NCBI GenBank assembly: GCA_947307415.1
Contig: CAMZJA010000017.1
Coordinates: 1 to 44,897, forward strand
DNA length: 44,897 nucleotides
DNA from: an uncultured Bacteroidales bacterium
GTDB lineage: Bacteria > Bacteroidota > Bacteroidia > Bacteroidales > F082
Direction: 5' to 3'
In this document: positions 13,682 through 21,713 of the stretch, piece by piece
Layout: each line of letters opens with the position of its first letter
How positions within the stretch are numbered: position 1 is the first letter of the stretch
Program-made: the position numbers and the translations under genes
Notes under the pieces: generated by a model
The model's input: the letters and a program-made list of their open reading frames with translations, nothing else
Database searches by the model: none
Told to the model about the DNA's origin: nothing

Positions 13682-15538
13682 TTACTTCACGACAACTCTC
13701 TGGACTGTTGTGTTGTTAGCGTTGTCGATGATGTTGAAGAAGTAAACACCTGTGCCGAAGGCGCTCATGTCAACTTTGTTATCGCGAACAATGTTGACGA
13801 GCTGACCGGCTGATGTGTAGATAGCGATTGCGCTGATGTTTTCACCTTCAACTGTAACCATACCTGTTGTTGGGTTAGGATATACGTTGAATGCGCTCTC
13901 TGCTGTCTCAGCAATACCTTCATGACCGACTGTGAGTGTCAATGGAACGATAACTGTCTCATTGTCTGGGTCATTGGTCTTGAAGATAATGTTAGCATTT
14001 TTCACATCGCCTTCTGAGAGACCGATTGAGTTCATGTTGACTGTCACAACATCTGAACCACCGATAGCCATCTGACCTTCTGGTTTGCTCAAGTTTGCCC
14101 ATGTTGCTGAAACTGGTGTACCCTGGGTGTTCATACGGATGTGGAAGTTACCGTAAACTGTTGAGAACACTTCTGAGCATTTTCCAAATGCACCACCACC
14201 GTTTGTACGATAGTAGTCACCATGATCTGCTGGAGTGCCACCGTCGAATGACATGGCATAGCCGCTAACTGCCTGTGTGAATTCAACTGTCACCCAAACA
14301 TTGTAACCTGTAAGGTCAACTGGTGTGTCGAATGTAGCAACTGTCCAATCGTCTGCAACGATTTGGTTGTAAGGGATGGTCTTCTCTGCGAGGACATCAC
14401 TTGGCTGGCCAAACATACCCTGACCGTAAATACGGAATGTCACTGGAGTATTGCCTTCAATACCGATAGTACCTGTTTCTGAATTTGTGAAGAACACATA
14501 CTGTGCGCTCACGATCTTTGTACCCATTGCTGCGCCTGCGTAGGCTGAACCTGGGAACATAGCACCAACCTCAACGAGTGTTGGGTCGTCAACGTTCAAA
14601 CCGACGAGTGATGAGCTTGTACCTGGTTCTGCGTCGTAGTTGATCTGGTGGTTGCCTGTTGTATTTGTTGTTGTACCAAAGTCAATCCAACCTGTCCAAC
14701 GACCCATTGATGTACCTTCTGCATTGCTGATGTTGATATCTGCTGATGTCATGTCATCTTCAGCAACTGTTGCATTAATAGCGTCTGTGTCGAATGTGAG
14801 GTGTGCTGCTGTCACTTCACCGATTCTGGTGTAGACGAAGTTGTCAAGATAGTAGCAACCGAGTGTTGAGTGTGGTGCATAGAAGTCCATAGCATCCATC
14901 TTAGGACCAACGGTGTGCTCACCGAAGCTGTCCAAGCTCCACTGCCATTCAACGATCAACTGCTCTTCTGGATAAGTTGTAGCTGAACGATAGTACAACT
15001 GTGCAACGTCTTCGTCGCAGTTAACGCGGATTCTGATGAACATCCACTCGTTAACAACTGCCGGGATATCAGCATTGCTGTTTGCACCAGCGTGAACTGT
15101 ACCGTGACCGACTGAATAAGTTGTTGTGCTCTGGCCGTTGTTTGTTGCGTTCAAATAAGCCTGCATAGCCCATGTTGAACCTGAACCGTTGAACTCGTGA
15201 AGGATGTTGAAGTAGCCATACTTGCCTTCATCGCAGTAAAGAGCGAATTCGAGGTCGTATGTACCTGCTTCCTGACCACCGAGAAGGAGAACGTTATCGT
15301 TGCTGCCTGAGATGTAGCCGCACTGTGTGCCGCCAGCCTCTGCGATAACACCGTCTTCACTGCCACCTGGGTGGTTTGTCCATGTTGTCCACCAATCGAT
15401 ACCCTGTGCCTGTGCACTCTGAGCAATCTTGCCACCAAGAGGATAAGACTCAAAGTCATCATTGATGATCACTGTCTGTGCGAAAATATTACCTGCTAAA
15501 AAGGCAATCATCGCGAAAAGTAAAGATAATTTTTTCAT
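13682..15538 (-). CDS. Secreted T9SS cargo protein with LamG/jelly-roll-like N-terminal domain
   Basis: A signal peptide ends near residue 20 (FAQ). Residues ~24-240 (NDDFESYPLGGKIAQ...YYLDNFVYTRIGEV) look like a concanavalin-type jelly roll with a conserved start (DDFESY) and end (LDNFVY). The middle (~250-500) contains beta-rich segments, and residues ~485-545 resemble an Ig-like domain (IIFKTNDPDNETVIVPLTLTV). The last ~75 residues are a T9SS type A sorting domain: FNVYPNPTTGMVTVEG, IYTSAGQLV, GVYFFNI, VQRVVVK. The protein should be secreted by Sec then T9SS. No active-site motif is seen, so binding or structural roles are as likely as catalysis. Codon use is biased to a few codons, which suggests high expression. 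Confidence 0.88.
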   Translation of the reverse strand: MKKLSLLFAMIAFLAGNIFAQTVIINDDFESYPLGGKIAQSAQAQGIDWWTTWTNHPGGSEDGVIAEAGGTQCGYISGSNDNVLLLGGQEAGTYDLEFALYCDEGKYGYFNILHEFNGSGSTWAMQAYLNATNNGQSTTTYSVGHGTVHAGANSNADIPAVVNEWMFIRIRVNCDEDVAQLYYRSATTYPEEQLIVEWQWSLDSFGEHTVGPKMDAMDFYAPHSTLGCYYLDNFVYTRIGEVTAAHLTFDTDAINATVAEDDMTSADINISNAEGTSMGRWTGWIDFGTTTNTTGNHQINYDAEPGTSSSLVGLNVDDPTLVEVGAMFPGSAYAGAAMGTKIVSAQYVFFTNSETGTIGIEGNTPVTFRIYGQGMFGQPSDVLAEKTIPYNQIVADDWTVATFDTPVDLTGYNVWVTVEFTQAVSGYAMSFDGGTPADHGDYYRTNGGGAFGKCSEVFSTVYGNFHIRMNTQGTPVSATWANLSKPEGQMAIGGSDVVTVNMNSIGLSEGDVKNANIIFKTNDPDNETVIVPLTLTVGHEGIAETAESAFNVYPNPTTGMVTVEGENISAIAIYTSAGQLVNIVRDNKVDMSAFGTGVYFFNIIDNANNTTVQRVVVK

Positions 15539-15595
15539 GTGATTTAAATTTAGTTAAACATTAATTTTCCTAATTTGTTGTTCTGTTTGAACCTG

Positions 15596-15603
15596 CAAAT
15601 ATA
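15596..15603 (-). promoter_or_regulatory. -7 promoter element for the T9SS cargo gene
   Basis: Minus-strand TATATTTG (15603 to 15596), followed by a leader of about 50 nt. No clear -33 TTTG. Confidence 0.6.
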
Positions 15604-15642
15604 ACAAGTTTTTTTTAATCACGCTAATTTTTTTCGATTTTT

Positions 15643-16320
15643 TTACTTCAAATATGCCAAAACCGACACCTGTCCTGTGATATCATCGCCCATTTCCACT
15701 TGAATATCAGCGTCACACGGCAGGAAAAAGTCAACTCTCGAACCGAATTTTATCATTCCGAATTCCTTGCCAACTTCAGCCTTGTCGCCCTCTTTCACAT
15801 TGCAAACAATCCTTCTCGCCATCACTCCAGCGACCTGCCTAAACAGCACCTCCCTGCCCTTCTCATCCTTGACAACCACCGAGTTACGTTCATTCAACTC
15901 CGACGATTTCGGGTTTATCGCGAACAATTTCTTACCAGGATGATACTTCACATAACTCACCACACCATCCATCGGGAACCAATTCACATGCACGTCGTAG
16001 GCCGACATGAACACCGACACCTGAATTCTCTTGTCGTGGAAATATTCTTTCTCCTCAACCTCTTCAATAGCGACAATCTCACCATCAGCGGAAGAAACTA
16101 CAGCATTCTCCTCATAAGTTATCTTCCTTCTTGTAGGAACCCTGAAAAACGTTATTGACCAAACAAAAATAATAACCCCAATTATAATAATGCAGGCCAA
16201 AAGAGTCCAATGCGTCGTCTCCAGAATCGCGTTAAGCAACATTATCACACCTACGGTAATCAAAACCAACACCGTAAATACTGTCGCAATAACACCATAT
16301 CCTTTTTTATGAATATACAT
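15643..16320 (-). CDS. psd: Phosphatidylserine decarboxylase proenzyme (short, PSD-A-like)
   Basis: 225 residues with two N-terminal hydrophobic segments (about 10-30 and 40-58). The enzyme makes phosphatidylethanolamine from phosphatidylserine at the inner membrane, using a pyruvoyl group formed by self-cleavage. The cleavage site is visible as G193-S194 in MIKFGSRVDFF near the C-terminus, and the His-containing SAYDVHVNWFP motif is at 106-116. The short length and single GS site fit the PSD-A/archaetidylserine-type subfamily. It lies 11 bases downstream of cdsA on the same strand, so two phospholipid steps share a transcript. Confidence 0.92.
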   Translation of the reverse strand: MYIHKKGYGVIATVFTVLVLITVGVIMLLNAILETTHWTLLACIIIIGVIIFVWSITFFRVPTRRKITYEENAVVSSADGEIVAIEEVEEKEYFHDKRIQVSVFMSAYDVHVNWFPMDGVVSYVKYHPGKKLFAINPKSSELNERNSVVVKDEKGREVLFRQVAGVMARRIVCNVKEGDKAEVGKEFGMIKFGSRVDFFLPCDADIQVEMGDDITGQVSVLAYLK

Positions 16321-16331
16321 AAACTATAAGT

Positions 16332-17138
16332 TTACTTGAACATTAACATCAAATAACAATAGACAAACGGCACCGCCAAAAAAGTAGCGTCAAATCTGTC
16401 CAAAATACCTCCGTGACCTGGAATCACATTGCCCGAATCCTTCACTCCCGCCTGCCTCTTCATCATCGACTCGCAGAGGTCACCCAAACTGCCGAAAACC
16501 ACAACAACTATCACCAATCCTATCAATTCCCATTTATCCCAAACATGCAACCAGTAATGATTAGCTAAAAACGCCACCACAGCAGCCATAATCAAACCTC
16601 CCAAACTCCCTTCAATGGTTTTTTTCGGCGAAATACGCTCAAAAAGCTTGTGCTTACCAATTGCCATGCCAGTCAGATATGCGAAGATATCGTTTATCCA
16701 AATCAAGCAGAACAAAATGATAATGAAATACTTGCCTTCAAAACACAATGCCGAAGTCCTATAAAACTCCATCAGCAGCATACATGGCAGCGCCACAAAA
16801 AACATCGCGGTCCAACAACTGACAGCCACTTTCTCAAAAGAATATTTCTTCGAGAACAACGCTATTAATAAAGGTGTGAGAATCAAAACCAGCTGTATGA
16901 CATGCGAATAATTGCAAAATATGACACCAAGCACATAAAATAGTGTCGCCAGAATCATTATCCATGGCGTCAAACTGCTTTTGTCTTCTTTCAACATCAG
17001 CTTGGCAACCTCCTGAGAACCAATGACTACCGTCACCAGCATCACAGCGAAAAAAGCCCAATAATTCAAAAGAATGCTTCCGATCACAACGATCACAAAC
17101 AAGCTCCCGAACACCGTTCTTTTCGCCAATTCACTCAT
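16332..17138 (-). CDS. cdsA: Phosphatidate cytidylyltransferase (CDP-diglyceride synthase)
   Basis: 268 residues with about seven hydrophobic helices. The family signature is near the C-terminus: DSGNVIPGHGGILDRFDA at 234-251, with the metal-binding Asp residues. A second conserved part is FGSLGDLCESMMKRQAGVKD. CdsA makes CDP-diacylglycerol from phosphatidic acid and CTP in the inner membrane, the precursor of phosphatidylserine. It is first in an operon with psd and has a full promoter at 17160-17190. Confidence 0.95.
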   Translation of the reverse strand: MSELAKRTVFGSLFVIVVIGSILLNYWAFFAVMLVTVVIGSQEVAKLMLKEDKSSLTPWIMILATLFYVLGVIFCNYSHVIQLVLILTPLLIALFSKKYSFEKVAVSCWTAMFFVALPCMLLMEFYRTSALCFEGKYFIIILFCLIWINDIFAYLTGMAIGKHKLFERISPKKTIEGSLGGLIMAAVVAFLANHYWLHVWDKWELIGLVIVVVVFGSLGDLCESMMKRQAGVKDSGNVIPGHGGILDRFDATFLAVPFVYCYLMLMFK

Positions 17139-17159
17139 TTTTCACATCATTTTAATCTG

Positions 17160-17190
17160 CAAATATACAAATTTTTATTCTATCAACAAA
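17160..17190 (-). promoter_or_regulatory. Full-consensus Bacteroidota promoter for cdsA-psd
   Basis: On the minus strand TTTG (17190-17187) and TATATTTG (17167-17160) are 19 bp apart. The ATG is about 21 bases downstream. Confidence 0.75.
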
Positions 17191-17205
17191 AAATATACAC
17201 TTTTC

Positions 17206-17224
17206 TACTCTCAACTCTAAACTT
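17206..17224. repeat. Short ACTCTAA-type repeat at the mazG stop
   Basis: CTACTCTCAACTCTAAACTT overlaps the stop codon (17217-17219) of mazG; on the minus strand TAG, TGA and TAG fall in all registers of the repeat. Confidence 0.55.
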
Positions 17225-17987
17225 TCTTCGCTTCCTGCCACAGCTCCTCCATTTCATTGAGCGTCATATCCGCCACACTCTTTCCCATCTCTCTCGCCTT
17301 CTCCTCGATATACGTAAAACGCTTTTTAAACTTGGCATTGGCATGCTCCAAAGCTGTGTCGGCATTGACCTTTATAAACCTTGAATAGTTCACGAGAGCA
17401 AACAAAAGGTCGCCAAATTCCTCATCTTTCCGTTCTATAGGACCGTCGTTTTTCACCTCTTCCTGCAGCTCGTTCATCTCTTCCAAGACTTTCTCCCAGC
17501 ACTCCTCCTTGTTAGGCCAGTCGAAGCCCACGCCAGATGCCTTGTCGGTCATGCGATACGCCTTCAAAAGCGGCGGCAAACCTGCGGGAACTCCGCCCAA
17601 AACGCTCTTGTTTCCTTCTTTTTTTATCTTGATCTTCTCCCAATTTTCCAAAACTTCCTCCGCCGACTCCACTTTCACATCGCCATAAATATGCGGATGA
17701 CGAACGACAAGCTTGTCGCAAATGCTGTTAATCACGTCCGAAATGTCAAACAGTCCTCGCTCATCGGCAATTCTCGCATAAAAAACAATGTGCATTATCA
17801 AATCGCCAAGTTCTTTCTTAACATCTTGATAATCAGACGCTAAAATAGCCTCACTCAACTCGTAAGTCTCCTCAATGGTGAGATGACGCAAACTCTCGAT
17901 AGTCTGTTTTTTATCCCACGGACAGCCCTTCCTCAAGTCGTCCATGATGTCCAGCAGTCTTTTAAAAGCCTCTAATCTTTTATCCAT
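17217..17987 (-). CDS. mazG: Nucleoside triphosphate pyrophosphohydrolase
   Basis: 256 residues from ATG 17987. The frame can be extended to a TTG at 18005, but that TTG is inside the -7 promoter box, so the ATG is correct. The first MazG domain has CPWDKKQT near 22, EETYELSEAI near 39 and KKELGDLIMHIVFYARIADE near 56-76, with the metal-binding EExxE and ELGD motifs. A second, more degenerate MazG repeat follows, with EEMNELQEEV and EEFGDLLFALVNYSRF. The enzyme hydrolyses NTPs to NMP and pyrophosphate, cleaning abnormal nucleotides. Confidence 0.95.
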   Translation of the reverse strand: MDKRLEAFKRLLDIMDDLRKGCPWDKKQTIESLRHLTIEETYELSEAILASDYQDVKKELGDLIMHIVFYARIADERGLFDISDVINSICDKLVVRHPHIYGDVKVESAEEVLENWEKIKIKKEGNKSVLGGVPAGLPPLLKAYRMTDKASGVGFDWPNKEECWEKVLEEMNELQEEVKNDGPIERKDEEFGDLLFALVNYSRFIKVNADTALEHANAKFKKRFTYIEEKAREMGKSVADMTLNEMEELWQEAKKV

Positions 17988-18002
17988 TTTTAATTTTTTT
18001 CG

Positions 18003-18010
18003 CAAAAATA
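18003..18010 (-). promoter_or_regulatory. -7 promoter element for mazG
   Basis: Minus-strand TATTTTTG (18010 to 18003), 15 bases before the ATG at 17987. It is back to back with the promoter of the PagL-like gene. Confidence 0.65.
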
Positions 18011-18033
18011 CTACTTTTTTAAAAATTTTTCAA

Positions 18034-18041
18034 TAATTTTG
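18034..18041 (+). promoter_or_regulatory. -7 promoter element for the PagL-like gene, abutting the ATG
   Basis: TAATTTTG is followed by CAAT and then the ATG at 18046. Only 4 bases separate box and start codon, so the mRNA is predicted to be leaderless. Confidence 0.6.
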
Positions 18042-18045
18042 CAAT

Positions 18046-19191
18046 ATGAAAAAATCATTCATAAAAAGACTGTCTTTATTGTCTTTGCTAATATCATTGA
18101 TATTCACCAATATAGGAAATATTTCAGCGAAGACAAGGGATACTGTTTGTGAAAAAAATCTGCAGATAGAAATTCGCCCAAGCTACGGATTCACCATCTG
18201 CCACCATCCTGAGTTGAAACATTTCAAGACTCATCTCCCAATGTTTGAGATAAGTCTGCAACAAGTCACTTTAGGCAATCAATATTGGCAATCAAAACTG
18301 AATTATCCTGCCGTAGGCATCAATTTTATATATTCAGGATTGGGCGGAAATCCCGAATTAGGCCAGGTTTTCTCCATTTATCCATACCTGAGCTTCAACT
18401 TTCTGAAAAGTCAGAAAAACCAACTGAATATGAGGCTAGGTGTCGGCATGAGCTATCTCACAAATAAATTCGACGCCAAAACAAATTACAAGAACACATT
18501 CATCGGATCGAACCTAAACGCTGCATTAGCCATCTCCTTCGAATATAACCGATTCATAACCAAACGGTTAAGTATCGCCATGTTCGTCGGACTAACACAT
18601 TTCTCAAACGGATCAAGAAGAGCGCCTAACAACGGACTTAACATAACTCACGCCGGCATCAGCACAAAATATTTCATCAACGAGCCAAAGCTGAGATATC
18701 CTGAGCAACCGAAAGACAATCAACAGTTTAAAAATTGGAAAAAGGAAAATCTGTCGTTCTATATAGCCTTCACCTATGCTATCAAAGATATCGACGAATA
18801 TATTGGTTACAACAAATCATGGTCGGTTTACAATGTTCAGATTCATCTTTTAAAAAGACTGACCAGAATGAGCAAACTCGGCATCGGCTTTGACATAGTC
18901 TACGACATGACCGACAAAGAAATCTTAAAAGTGAAAGAAATAGAATTCTCCGACGTTGAGATATTGAAGCCAGGCATCAACTTGGCATACGAATTAATGC
19001 TTAACTCCACGTCGTTCATGTTCCATTTTGGAACTCACTTGGCCGGAAAAGAGATGTGCGAGGGCTATGTTTATCAGAAACTTGGCATCAAACAGAACTT
19101 GGGCAAACACTTTTTCGCTACAATGGCGCTTACACTACACTACGGATGGGCCGACAATGTGAGTTTCGGTTTAGGATATAAAATAAATTAA
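18046..19191 (+). CDS. PagL-like outer-membrane protein (acyloxyacyl hydrolase family), catalytic Glu replaced
   Basis: 381 residues with a signal peptide of about 28 residues and many amphipathic beta strands. Residues 185-199, HFSNGSRRAPNNGLN, match the PagL pattern H-x-S-N-x5-P-N-x-G-x-E, which carries the catalytic His and Ser of lipid A 3-O-deacylase. At the Glu position this protein has Asn199. The C-terminal ~170 residues go beyond the ~150-residue core of proteobacterial PagL and add more strands (LSFYIAFTYAIKDID...). It may trim lipid A acyl chains, or have lost or changed that activity. The downstream GIN lipoprotein starts 4 bases after the stop. Confidence 0.72.
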   Translation: MKKSFIKRLSLLSLLISLIFTNIGNISAKTRDTVCEKNLQIEIRPSYGFTICHHPELKHFKTHLPMFEISLQQVTLGNQYWQSKLNYPAVGINFIYSGLGGNPELGQVFSIYPYLSFNFLKSQKNQLNMRLGVGMSYLTNKFDAKTNYKNTFIGSNLNAALAISFEYNRFITKRLSIAMFVGLTHFSNGSRRAPNNGLNITHAGISTKYFINEPKLRYPEQPKDNQQFKNWKKENLSFYIAFTYAIKDIDEYIGYNKSWSVYNVQIHLLKRLTRMSKLGIGFDIVYDMTDKEILKVKEIEFSDVEILKPGINLAYELMLNSTSFMFHFGTHLAGKEMCEGYVYQKLGIKQNLGKHFFATMALTLHYGWADNVSFGLGYKIN

Positions 19192-19195
19192 CAAA

Positions 19196-19951
19196 ATGAA
19201 AACTAAGTCGTTGATTATATTGGCATTAGCTTTTATCGCATGTTTCTCGTCATGCAAGAAAGCGCCTTTAAGCGTAGGGAAAACAGTTACACAAACGAGA
19301 GAGCTCCCCTATTTTCATGAAGTCAGCCTGAACGACGACATCAGCCTTTCTCTCGTACGCTCCGACACCTGTTACATCGAAATCACCGCCGGTGAAAACA
19401 TAATCGACAATATCACCACAAATGTCAACGGCAATACTCTAACCATACGTAACACAAACACTTTGGATTTCATCAGGACTTTCGACTACGAGATTCACGC
19501 TACCTTATATTATAAGAACATCAGCGACTTCATTTACGCTTCCACCGGAGACGTCGACTCTCGAAACCAATACAACATCAACGACGATGCTTATCGCATC
19601 TACAGGTTCGAAATAGCCGGCGGCTCAGGCAACGTCAACCTCATCGTAAACGACTGCAACTACTTCTATCTAGTATATCAGCACGGTACCGCCGACGTCA
19701 ATCTCCGCGGCTCCAACAACCGGTTTTTACGAGTTTTCAAACGAAGCTACGGCAACTTTAACGCAAGAAACTTCAAAGCGCAAAAAGTGGATATCATGAG
19801 CAACTCCACCGGCGACTGCTACATCTGGGCAACCGACACCATCAATGCGGAAATAATAAATTTGGGGGATATATATTATAAAGGTAATCCCTCGGCCATC
19901 AGCTGCGACTACGGTGAAAACGCCCGAGGGAGACTTCTCCCACTTAATTAG
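19196..19951 (+). CDS. GIN-domain (DUF2807) lipoprotein, adhesin-head-like
   Basis: 251 residues. Lipobox CFSSC gives a lipid-anchored Cys near residue 20. Residues ~30-245 match the DUF2807 or GIN type: the start RELPYFHEVSLNDDISLSLV, then ITAGENIIDNITTNVNGNTL and short repeated strands (GTADVNLRGSNN, STGDCYIWA) typical of a right-handed parallel beta helix. The role in Bacteroidota is unknown. It forms an operon with the PagL-like gene. The stop codon starts a short GAAGTTTG-type repeat. Confidence 0.85.
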   Translation: MKTKSLIILALAFIACFSSCKKAPLSVGKTVTQTRELPYFHEVSLNDDISLSLVRSDTCYIEITAGENIIDNITTNVNGNTLTIRNTNTLDFIRTFDYEIHATLYYKNISDFIYASTGDVDSRNQYNINDDAYRIYRFEIAGGSGNVNLIVNDCNYFYLVYQHGTADVNLRGSNNRFLRVFKRSYGNFNARNFKAQKVDIMSNSTGDCYIWATDTINAEIINLGDIYYKGNPSAISCDYGENARGRLLPLN

Positions 19952-19982
19952 TTTGAAGTTACGAGTTTGAAGTTTGGAGTTT
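19949..19982. repeat. Short tandem repeat (GTTTGAA-type units) at the GIN lipoprotein stop
   Basis: TAGTTTGAAGTTACGAGTTTG then AAGTTTGGAGTTT; degenerate 7-9 base units begin at the TAG stop codon (19949-19951). Confidence 0.55.
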
Positions 19983-19988
19983 TATAAA

Positions 19989-20061
19989 ATTTTTAATGCC
20001 ATTTGCAGAATTGCGACTTACCACAGGGTACTGAGAGCAATTTGAAAATGGCATTAAAAAT
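19989..20061. repeat. Palindromic interspersed element, copy A
   Basis: Outer stem 19989-20004 with 20046-20061 is perfect over 16 bp (ATTTTTAATGCCATTT). Inner stem AATTGC 20009-20014 with GCAATT 20037-20042. The apical part holds GACTTACCACAGGGTACTG, in which TACC and GGTA can pair. The arms differ in sequence from copy B but keep pairing, while the apical part is nearly identical. It lies in the convergent gap between the GIN lipoprotein and proS. Confidence 0.85.
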
Positions 20062-20076
20062 GAATATTTACTGATA

Positions 20077-20154
20077 AAAATTATAATACCCTTTGCAGAA
20101 ATACGACCTACCACAGGGTACTGTTGAGTATTTCGGAAAGGGTATTATAATTTT
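20077..20154. repeat. Palindromic interspersed element, copy B
   Basis: Outer stem 20077-20094 with 20137-20154 is perfect over 18 bp (AAAATTATAATACCCTTT). Inner stem GAAATAC 20098-20104 with GTATTTC 20128-20134. The apical part is GACCTACCACAGGGTACTG. The right arm ends within the proS stop codon. It could also act as a terminator for proS or the GIN gene. Confidence 0.85.
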
Positions 20155-21625
20155 AGTAAGCTTTTGCAAAGATCACTCTTCTCTTCGAAGGTTTTCCTGA
20201 GAAGATATCGACGCCGTCTTCATAGTCGTCGTCAAGCGGTATGCAACGCAATGTAGCCTTTGTCTCCTCCTTGATGGCGAGCTCTGTCTCAGTTGTGCCA
20301 TCCCAGTGTGCATAGGCGAATCCGCCGTTTTCGATAACCTGCTTGAACTCATCCCAAGTGTCGACTTTATGAGTATTGGCCTTGCGATATTCAAGAGCTC
20401 TGTTATACAAGCTGTCCTGAATCTCGTCGAGCAAACCGAGGATGTGATCTTCCATCTCAGCCTCTGAAATCGACTGTTTCGTCAAGGTGTCGCGGCGAGC
20501 GATCTCAACAGTCTGGTTCTCAACATCGCGTGGACCTGCTGCGAGACGTACCGGCACGCCCTTCATCTCCCATTCAGCGAACTTGAATCCAGGTTTCTGT
20601 GTGTCGCGGTCGTCGAATTTCACTCTAAGTCCTTTAGCCTCAAGACGTTGCTTCATCTGGTTGCAATAGTCAAGAACAGCCTGCTGCTGGTCGTCGGTTT
20701 TGTAGATAGGAACGATAACCACCTCGATTGGAGCCACCTTTGGAGGCAACACTAATCCGTTATCATCTGAGTGAGCCATGATCAAAGCACCCATCAAACG
20801 TGTTGAAACGCCCCATGATGTAGCCCAGACGTACTCGAGTTTATTGTCTTTATTAAGATATTTCACGTCGAACGCCTTTGCGAAGTTCTGTCCGAGGAAG
20901 TGTGAAGTACCAGCCTGCAACGCCTTGCCGTCCTGCATCATAGCCTCGATGCAGAATGTCTCGACAGCACCTGCGAAACGCTCGTTAGCGCTCTTTATAC
21001 CGCGGATAACCGGAACAGCCATATATTTCTCGGCGAAATCAGCGTAAACGCCAAGCATTTTCTCTGCCTCAGCCATAGCCTCTTCACGTGTCGCATGTGC
21101 GGTATGTCCTTCCTGCCACAGGAACTCAGCTGTACGGAGGAACAAACGTGTACGCATCTCCCAGCGCACCACGTTAGCCCACTGGTTGCACAAAATCGGG
21201 AGGTCGCGATAACTCTTGATCCAGTTGCGATATGTATCCCAAATGATAGTTTCTGATGTAGGACGGACTATCAATTCCTCTTCAAGTTTTGCATCAGGAT
21301 CGACGACAATGCCGGGGCCGTCAGGGTTTTTCATCAAGCGATAGTGCGTCACCACTGCGCATTCCTTAGCGAAACCTTCAACATGGTTGGCTTCCTTGCT
21401 GAAGAAACTCTTAGGAATAAAAAGCGGGAAATATGCGTTGACGTGTCCTGTGTCTTTAAACATCTTGTCGAGAGCGTCATGCATGAACTCCCAAATAGCA
21501 TATCCGTAAGGCTTTATCACCATACAACCTCTGACTGCGGCACTCTCCGCAAGCTCAGCTTTATTCACGATATCATTATACCATTGTGAATAATTTTCTT
21601 GACGTGTTGTAATTTCTTTTGCCAT
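20153..21625 (-). CDS. proS: Prolyl-tRNA synthetase (short archaeal/eukaryotic type)
   Basis: 490 residues. Class II aminoacyl-tRNA synthetase motifs are seen: [20 protein letters not shown] (motif 1 region), [40 protein letters not shown] (motif 2), and an anticodon-binding domain with [19 protein letters not shown]. The editing INS domain of the long bacterial ProRS is absent, and the C-terminus ends in a tyrosine (RVIFAKAY), as in the archaeal/eukaryotic-type enzymes used by many Bacteroidota. It charges tRNA-Pro in the cytoplasm. Its stop overlaps the palindromic element copy B. Confidence 0.96.
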   Translation of the reverse strand: MAKEITTRQENYSQWYNDIVNKAELAESAAVRGCMVIKPYGYAIWEFMHDALDKMFKDTGHVNAYFPLFIPKSFFSKEANHVEGFAKECAVVTHYRLMKNPDGPGIVVDPDAKLEEELIVRPTSETIIWDTYRNWIKSYRDLPILCNQWANVVRWEMRTRLFLRTAEFLWQEGHTAHATREEAMAEAEKMLGVYADFAEKYMAVPVIRGIKSANERFAGAVETFCIEAMMQDGKALQAGTSHFLGQNFAKAFDVKYLNKDNKLEYVWATSWGVSTRLMGALIMAHSDDNGLVLPPKVAPIEVVIVPIYKTDDQQQAVLDYCNQMKQRLEAKGLRVKFDDRDTQKPGFKFAEWEMKGVPVRLAAGPRDVENQTVEIARRDTLTKQSISEAEMEDHILGLLDEIQDSLYNRALEYRKANTHKVDTWDEFKQVIENGGFAYAHWDGTTETELAIKEETKATLRCIPLDDDYEDGVDIFSGKPSKRRVIFAKAY

Positions 21626-21666
21626 TTTTAAAAGTTTGGTACGATTTTTGTTAGAATTTCAGTGTG

Positions 21667-21674
21667 CAAAATTA
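21667..21674 (-). promoter_or_regulatory. -7 promoter element for proS
   Basis: Minus-strand TAATTTTG (21674 to 21667), with a leader of about 35 nt before the ATG at 21625. Confidence 0.55.
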
Positions 21675-21713
21675 CAAAATTTTTTGCAATTGAATAATAA
21701 AAAGTGAATTATT

